This document shows positions 59,403-64,000 of a stretch of 64,000 nt of DNA, piece by piece. The DNA comes from Corynebacterium gallinarum (GTDB lineage Bacteria > Actinomycetota > Actinomycetes > Mycobacteriales > Mycobacteriaceae). The translations under genes and the position numbers were made by a program. Numbering within the stretch: position 1 is the stretch's first letter; each line of letters begins with the position of its first letter. The stretch lies in NCBI RefSeq assembly GCF_014837045.1, contig NZ_JACSPR010000001.1, positions 1 through 64,000 of the forward strand. The letters are read 5' to 3'. Below the pieces are notes generated by a model. The model searched no databases. It saw nothing but the letters and a program-made list of their open reading frames with translations, and was not told where the DNA came from.

Positions 59403-60216
59403 GCTCCACCTCCATCACCGGGTACGGCCACACATGGCCCGAACCCCACTGTTCCCACTCCCTCGGATAACCGAGCGAGACCTCGATATGTCTGATTCCG
59501 TTGATCACCTGGACCCCGGGTATGTGCAGGTGGCCGTAGACCACCGCCTGCGCGTTGTACCGTTCGGCCCACCCGCGGGTGTGTCTGGTCCCGCACCACA
59601 GGGCGAGTTCCTGCCAGCGCATCCGCTGGGTCGGTTCCACCACCAGGGGCCAGTGGTTGATCAGGATGGTCGGCCCGGTGATCTTGGACAGGCGCTTGAT
59701 GGAATACGCCAGGCGGTCCCAGCACCACGCACGGATATCCACGAACGGGGCGATGGAGAACTCATCGGTCATCATCACCTGACGGTCACGGGCGGCCTGG
59801 ACCGCCTGCTCCACGGTGAAACCGGGGCGTCGGAAGGAATAGTCGTACAGGGTGAACAAGGGGACGATGGTGACCCCGGCGAAGACGGGATACGGATCCT
59901 CCGGGGTGAGCACATCGATCCTGCGGCACCCCTCCACCAGCTCGTTGTACTTATCCCGCCCCTGGTACCGGTCCTGGGACCGGGAGAACAACTCGTGGTT
60001 GCCCGGCACCCAGATGACGGTGGCGAAGCGTTTACGGAGACGGGCGAGCACCGACAACACCAGCTCGGTGCGTTCCGCCACATCACCAGCAACGATCAAC
60101 CAGTCAGAGGGGTCTTTCGGCTGGATCTTCTCGATCGGATCGGCATTCGCCTTCACCGCTGCGTGGAGGTCTGCAACCGCCCAGAGTGTTGTGGTCACGT
60201 TCACCTCTGCCTTCAT
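59392..60216 (-). CDS. Metallophosphoesterase, PptH-like phosphopantetheinyl hydrolase
   Basis: 274 residues. Calcineurin-type motifs appear in order: DLHAA, GDVAE, GNHE, the histidine of NHWPL and GHLH. The gene overlaps pptT, matching mycobacterial Rv2795c-Rv2794c, where PptH removes the phosphopantetheine arm that PptT adds. The function here is inferred from this conserved pairing. The start is ATG 60216; a GGGGAT-like ribosome-binding site lies upstream. Confidence 0.8.
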   Translation of the reverse strand: MKAEVNVTTTLWAVADLHAAVKANADPIEKIQPKDPSDWLIVAGDVAERTELVLSVLARLRKRFATVIWVPGNHELFSRSQDRYQGRDKYNELVEGCRRIDVLTPEDPYPVFAGVTIVPLFTLYDYSFRRPGFTVEQAVQAARDRQVMMTDEFSIAPFVDIRAWCWDRLAYSIKRLSKITGPTILINHWPLVVEPTQRMRWQELALWCGTRHTRGWAERYNAQAVVYGHLHIPGVQVINGIRHIEVSLGYPREWEQWGSGHVWPYPVMEVEHAG

Positions 60217-60310
60217 TGATCCCCATTAATCCCTACGGCCGGATGCGGCCCGGTCTGGTTTTGATAGTTTACGCGATGAGGGAGGGACTGTCGGCGACAA
60301 CAAGTGCTCA

Positions 60311-61687
60311 TCAGGACAGCGCGCTCCCCTCCCGCGCCCAGCGCATCGACCGGAAGCGCCAGACCACCGCGATGAGACGGATGACAATGAACGCCAACAA
60401 CCCCACCCACACGCCGGTGAGCCCACCGTCGACGAGGTAGGAGATCCACACCCCCGGCAGGAAACCCAGCAGCACCGCCAGGATGGAGGCGTTGCGCAAA
60501 AACACCGCATCCGACGCACCGAGCAGAACACCGTCGATGGCGAAGACCACACCACCCAGGATGATCATGACGATCATGATCCACCACGGATTGTTGATGG
60601 CCTCCAGCACCGCTGCGTCCCGGGTGAACAACCGCGGGATGACGCCGTTCAGGGCCGCGAAGATGATGCCCAGGAGGCCGGCGAACGCCACGGAATACCC
60701 GATGACCCGGGTGCCCACCCTTCGTGCCACGGCCATGGACCCGGCCCCGAGCGCCGCACCCGTCAGTGTCTGTGCCGCGATCGCCAGGGAATCCAACACG
60801 AGGGTGATGAAGTTCCACAGCTGCAACATCACCTGGTGTGCGGCCAGTGAGGCCGTTCCGAAACGGGCCGCCACCGCCGCTGCGGACAGGAAGGCCACCT
60901 GGAAACTCAGCGACCTCATGATCAGGTCACGGCCCAGGAAGAGCTGACGCTTGATCACCTCCCACTGCGGGCGCCACGGCCCGTCGTGGTGCCTGACCAG
61001 CGCGATGAGGAAGAGGGCAGCCGTGATCCCCTCTGCGATGACATTGGCATAGGCCGATCCCACCAGCCCGTACCGGCCGACCATGATGGGGATGAGAACC
61101 GCGCCGGGTATCACCCCGGCCAGGGTGAAATAGAGAGGCAGTCGCGTGTTCTGGATGCCACGCAACCACCCGTTACCGGCCATGATGATCAACACCAGCG
61201 GGACGGCGAAGGCGGCTGCCCGCAACCACTGCGCCGCAGCGTCCGCCACCTCCCGGTCCCCGGAGAGCCACCACGTGAACCACGGGGCGAACAGGATCAT
61301 GATCGCTGCGATGACCACACCGACAGCCACGGCCACCCACGTGGCCTGCACCCCCTCGGCGATGGCACCACGCCTGTCCCCCGCACCGAAGAGACGCGCA
61401 GAACGCGCGGTGGTGCCATAGGACAGGAAGGTCAGCTGGGTGGTCACCTGGGACTGGATGGTCACGGCGGCACCGAGGGCCGCCAGCTCAAACCCGCCGA
61501 GACGGCCGACGACGGCGGTATCCAGAAGCAGATACAACGGCATCGCCGCCAGGACACCCAGTGCCGGCAGGGCCAGGGCGAAGATCTGCCGCGCGGTGAC
61601 CTGGCCCAGCTCCTCCCCGGTGGTGGAATCACCCGACGTGTCACTGCTGTGATGGCCGGGGTTCCCACTGGACGGATCAGGCGACAT
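60311..61687 (-). CDS. dinF: MATE-family efflux transporter (DinF-like)
   Basis: 458 residues with about twelve membrane helices after a 30-residue hydrophilic start. Typical segments are LPALGVLAAMPLYLLLDTAVVGRLG, an internal repeat beginning ALPALG / IMRSLSFQVAF, and GAALGAGS. It is a proton- or sodium-driven exporter of unknown substrate. It follows the DHH phosphoesterase gene by 16 bases in the infB-rbfA-nrnA-dinF run, the order also seen in mycobacteria. Confidence 0.9.
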   Translation of the reverse strand: MSPDPSSGNPGHHSSDTSGDSTTGEELGQVTARQIFALALPALGVLAAMPLYLLLDTAVVGRLGGFELAALGAAVTIQSQVTTQLTFLSYGTTARSARLFGAGDRRGAIAEGVQATWVAVAVGVVIAAIMILFAPWFTWWLSGDREVADAAAQWLRAAAFAVPLVLIIMAGNGWLRGIQNTRLPLYFTLAGVIPGAVLIPIMVGRYGLVGSAYANVIAEGITAALFLIALVRHHDGPWRPQWEVIKRQLFLGRDLIMRSLSFQVAFLSAAAVAARFGTASLAAHQVMLQLWNFITLVLDSLAIAAQTLTGAALGAGSMAVARRVGTRVIGYSVAFAGLLGIIFAALNGVIPRLFTRDAAVLEAINNPWWIMIVMIILGGVVFAIDGVLLGASDAVFLRNASILAVLLGFLPGVWISYLVDGGLTGVWVGLLAFIVIRLIAVVWRFRSMRWAREGSALS

Positions 61688-61703
61688 GGATGATCAATGA
61701 CCC

Positions 61704-62702
61704 CTAACCGTTGGCCATGTGTGTGGTGGTCAGGGACTCCCCAAGTTCGACGGCGGCGGCGATGAGCGTGTCCAGTGCCTCCAGTTCGGTACCGCGGGCG
61801 GTGTACCCGGCGGCGGGGACATGCCCACCCCCACCGAGATGAACCGCCAGGGACCCCACGCTCAGGTGGGAGGAGCGCAGGGAAACCGTAAACACACCCG
61901 GTTCATACTCCTTGAACACCGCACCGAAATCGGCACCGTCAACCGCACGGACCATTTCGATGAGGCCCTCCACCGCGGCCTTGGAATGACCGTTGATGGT
62001 GGCGTGATCGGCCACCAGCACGGCGAGGCGGTACGGACCTGCACGGTGCATCTCAATCCGCGACATGATGCGACCCACCAGCTGGAGATCCTCCAGGGAG
62101 GTCTTGTCGATGAGCTCAGCGGAGATCTCACGGATGTCGAGACCGTGCTCCATGAGACGACGTGCCATGTCATGCATGACGGGGCGACCCCAACGGAAAC
62201 AGCCCGTGTCGGTGAGCAGGCCGGCATACAGGCCGTGGGCGATGGTGCGGGTGGTCTGGACCCCCAGCACATCGAACCAGTCAAGGAGAATCGTGGTGGT
62301 GGATTCCGCCTCGGTGCTGATGAGGTTCACCCGGCCGAAACCGGGGTTGGTGGCGTGGTGGTCCACCACGATCGTCCGGTCACGGGCACCGATGATGGAT
62401 TCCTCGAACTCACCGGTGCGCTCCTGGGACCCACAGTCCACCACGATGATGAGATCGGAGACCGGCGGGACGGAGGTGAAGATGATCTCCTCCGACCCGG
62501 GAATGGAATTCAGGTTCGAGGGCATCGGGTCCGTCTGGCCGATGTAGCCGCGGGCATCCTTGCCCAGCTGCCGCAGTGCCTCGACCGTCGCGGTGACACT
62601 GCCGATGGCATCCGCATCGGGGCGCAGGTGCCCGACCACACTGACCGTGTGGGCAGCAGATACCAGTTCCGCTGCTGAACGGAAATCAGAATGGATGGTC
62701 AC
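61704..62702 (-). CDS. DHH-family oligoribonuclease / bifunctional phosphatase (NrnA-like)
   Basis: 332 residues. The DHH domain shows HLRPDADAIGS, VVDCG and the VVDHHATN motif. The C-terminal DHHA1 domain has the glycine-rich GGGGHVPAAG. Related actinobacterial proteins cleave short RNA, cyclic-di-AMP products or phosphoadenosine phosphate. The start is GTG 62702, 5 bases after the rbfA stop, so it is part of the infB-rbfA operon. Confidence 0.92.
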   Translation of the reverse strand: MTIHSDFRSAAELVSAAHTVSVVGHLRPDADAIGSVTATVEALRQLGKDARGYIGQTDPMPSNLNSIPGSEEIIFTSVPPVSDLIIVVDCGSQERTGEFEESIIGARDRTIVVDHHATNPGFGRVNLISTEAESTTTILLDWFDVLGVQTTRTIAHGLYAGLLTDTGCFRWGRPVMHDMARRLMEHGLDIREISAELIDKTSLEDLQLVGRIMSRIEMHRAGPYRLAVLVADHATINGHSKAAVEGLIEMVRAVDGADFGAVFKEYEPGVFTVSLRSSHLSVGSLAVHLGGGGHVPAAGYTARGTELEALDTLIAAAVELGESLTTTHMANG

Positions 62703-62707
62703 AGACG

Positions 62708-63157
62708 TTACGCCTCATCCTCTTCACGGGTATCCGACTTGTACGGGTTGGGGTCACCCGCCGGAACGGCGTTCTCCTTGAGCTTGGCCAGTTCCGCATC
62801 CCGCTGGCGGGCACGCTCCAACAGGGCCTCCATGTGGGCGGAGGCCTCCGGAACCGTGTCCACACGGTAGGTCAGGGTCGGGGTGAACCGGACACCCAGC
62901 TGCTCGCCGACAATCTTGCGGAGCTGGCCGCGGGCACGGTGGAGCGCCTCGGCTGCAGCCTCCAGATCCGGCTCATCCCCCACGTTCTCACCACGGACGG
63001 TGTAGAACACGGAGGCGTCATGGAGATCGCCGGTCATGGTGACATCGGTGATGGTGATGTACTCGAGGCGACGGTCCTTGATCTCGCGTTCGATTGCGCT
63101 GGCGACGATGGTCTGAATGCGTTTGGCCATTCTGGCCGCACGGGCGTTATCCACCAT
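62708..63157 (-). CDS. rbfA: Ribosome-binding factor A
   Basis: 149 residues. Typical Rbf[22 protein letters not shown], and a KH-like fold with [25 protein letters not shown] charged tail follows. It matures the 5' end of 16S rRNA in 30S assembly. ATG 63157 has AAGGAG 8 bases upstream; three extra codons upstream would overlap that site. A terminator separates it from infB, so it probably has its own promoter or depends on read-through. Confidence 0.95.
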   Translation of the reverse strand: MVDNARAARMAKRIQTIVASAIEREIKDRRLEYITITDVTMTGDLHDASVFYTVRGENVGDEPDLEAAAEALHRARGQLRKIVGEQLGVRFTPTLTYRVDTVPEASAHMEALLERARQRDAELAKLKENAVPAGDPNPYKSDTREEDEA

Positions 63158-63274
63158 GAGGACCACTCCTTAAGGTTTGACAGTTGTACTGATTATCCGC
63201 AGATTCTACCCTGTCCGCAAAGGGATTCCGCACACCGGTGTGGATTCCCGCCAGCCTGCCGGAAACAACGACAA

Positions 63275-63317
63275 AAGGCCCGGTCCCCCGGAAACATGTT
63301 CCGGGGGGCCGGGCCTT
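63275..63317 (-). terminator. infB terminator
   Basis: AAGGCCCGGTCCCCCGGAA (63275-63293) pairs with TTCCGGGGGGCCGGGCCTT (63299-63317). On the minus strand it is followed by TTGT, which gives TTTTGT together with the stem end. It lies 55 bases after the infB stop. Confidence 0.9.
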
Positions 63318-63372
63318 CAGGCTGCTACGCGACGGGCCTCACCTGGTGGTGTGCCCGGATCCGCGGGGGATC

Positions 63373-64000
63373 CTAGGATTCGCGTGGAACCTCGACCATT
63401 TCGAAGACCTCGATCTTGTCGCCGACGGCGATGTCCGGGTAGGACAGCACCATACCGCACTCGTAACCTGCGGAGACCTCGGTGGCATCGTCCTTCTCAC
63501 GACGCAGGGACTCGATCTTCGCGTTGGGGGCAATGACATTGCCATCGCGGATGATGCGGGCCGTTGCATTGCGGCGGACCTTGCCCTCTTCCACCATGCA
63601 ACCTGCGATGAGGCCGATGGAAGAAGCCTTGAAGATCGCACGGATCTCGGCCTTGCCCACCTCGCGCTCCTCGTAGATCGGCTTGAGCATACCCTTGAGG
63701 GCTGCCTCCACCTCTTCGATGGCGCGGTAGATGATGGTGTAGTAACGGATATCCACACCCTCGGTGTTGGCTTCCTCGGTGGCCTTGCCCTCAGCGCGGA
63801 CGTTGAAGGCGATGATCACGGCGTTGGAGGCTGCAGCCAGGGTGACGTTGGTCTGGGTGACCGCACCGACACCACGGTCGATGATGTTGAGCTCAACCTC
63901 ATCTTCCATCTCGATCTTGAGCAGTGCCTCCTCAAGTGCTTCCACGGAACCTGCGTTGTCACCCTTGAGGATGAGGTTGAGGACCGAGGTCTCCTTGAGG
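63373..64000 (-). CDS. infB: Translation initiation factor IF-2, C-terminal part (cut by window edge)
   Basis: Only the last 208 residues are in the window; the gene continues past 64000. The visible part is IF-2 domain 3 ([39 protein letters not shown]) and the C-terminal initiator-tRNA-binding domain ([23 protein letters not shown]). IF-2 positions formyl-methionyl tRNA on the 30S subunit. The GTPase domain lies outside the window. Confidence 0.96.
   Translation of the reverse strand, partial: LKETSVLNLILKGDNAGSVEALEEALLKIEMEDEVELNIIDRGVGAVTQTNVTLAAASNAVIIAFNVRAEGKATEEANTEGVDIRYYTIIYRAIEEVEAALKGMLKPIYEEREVGKAEIRAIFKASSIGLIAGCMVEEGKVRRNATARIIRDGNVIAPNAKIESLRREKDDATEVSAGYECGMVLSYPDIAVGDKIEVFEMVEVPRES

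Overview
The window is a stretch of core chromosome from a high-GC Corynebacterium. Gene content, gene order and protein length match the Corynebacterium glutamicum segment running from oxyR through lexA, the PTS fructose genes, gluABCD, recA, the bio genes and dapA to infB. The high GC and the degree of divergence suggest C. efficiens or a close relative. This species assignment is inference from remembered gene order and protein similarity, not from a search. I see no tRNA, rRNA, insertion sequence, prophage or CRISPR array. The last gene, infB, is cut by the right edge, and a run of 34 or more C bases sits at the left edge.

Layout. (1) 1-8.7 kb: stress and DNA-damage control. It holds oxyR, a membrane protein, helicase hrpA, nrdR, the cell-division inhibitor divS and lexA. 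(2) 8.9-17.2 kb: sugar phosphotransferase block. It holds sugR with a degenerate PfkB protein, ptsI on the opposite strand, the overlapping operon fruR-fruK-ptsF, and ptsH. (3) 17.2-30.1 kb: a GyrI-like protein, uraA, hflX, two hypothetical genes, the operon (Rv2728c-like)-miaA-dapF, a DUF349 protein, a GNAT-like protein, a membrane protein and miaB. (4) 30.4-33.9 kb: the glutamate ABC transporter gluABCD. (5) 34-36.3 kb: recX, recA and a DUF3046 gene. (6) 36.4-38.4 kb: the biotin ECF transporter bioY and bioMN. (7) 38.5-41.5 kb: pspA, clgR, a cinA C-terminal domain protein, pgsA and a YciI-like gene. (8) 41.6-49.2 kb: terC behind a manganese riboswitch, ftsK, a TIGR03085-type gene and RNase J. 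(9) 49.2-52.7 kb: dapA, thyX, dapB and a lipoprotein. (10) 52.8-64 kb: translation and RNA genes (pnp/gpsI, rpsO, truB, rbfA, infB), iunH, ribF, a pptT-pptH pair, a MATE transporter and a DHH phosphoesterase.

How the genes work together. EI (ptsI), HPr (ptsH) and EII-fructose (ptsF), with fruK, form a complete fructose uptake and phosphorylation route. Two DeoR-type regulators, SugR and FruR, are encoded beside it. lexA, divS, recA and recX form the SOS module, with LexA-type boxes before lexA/divS and recA. dapA, dapB and dapF belong to lysine and diaminopimelate synthesis. BioY, BioM and BioN make one biotin importer behind a BioQ-type operator.

The most unusual signal is not a gene. The 11-mer GCTTGTCGACG occurs ten times, five per strand, in ten different genes and in three different reading frames. 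Well under one copy would be expected by chance. Other points of note are a classical yybP-ykoY (Mn2+) riboswitch with an overlapping terminator before terC, a PfkB paralogue that has lost its catalytic and sugar-binding residues, a terminator hairpin that abuts a start codon, and many genes whose -10 box lies only 6-8 bases before the start codon (probable leaderless mRNAs).
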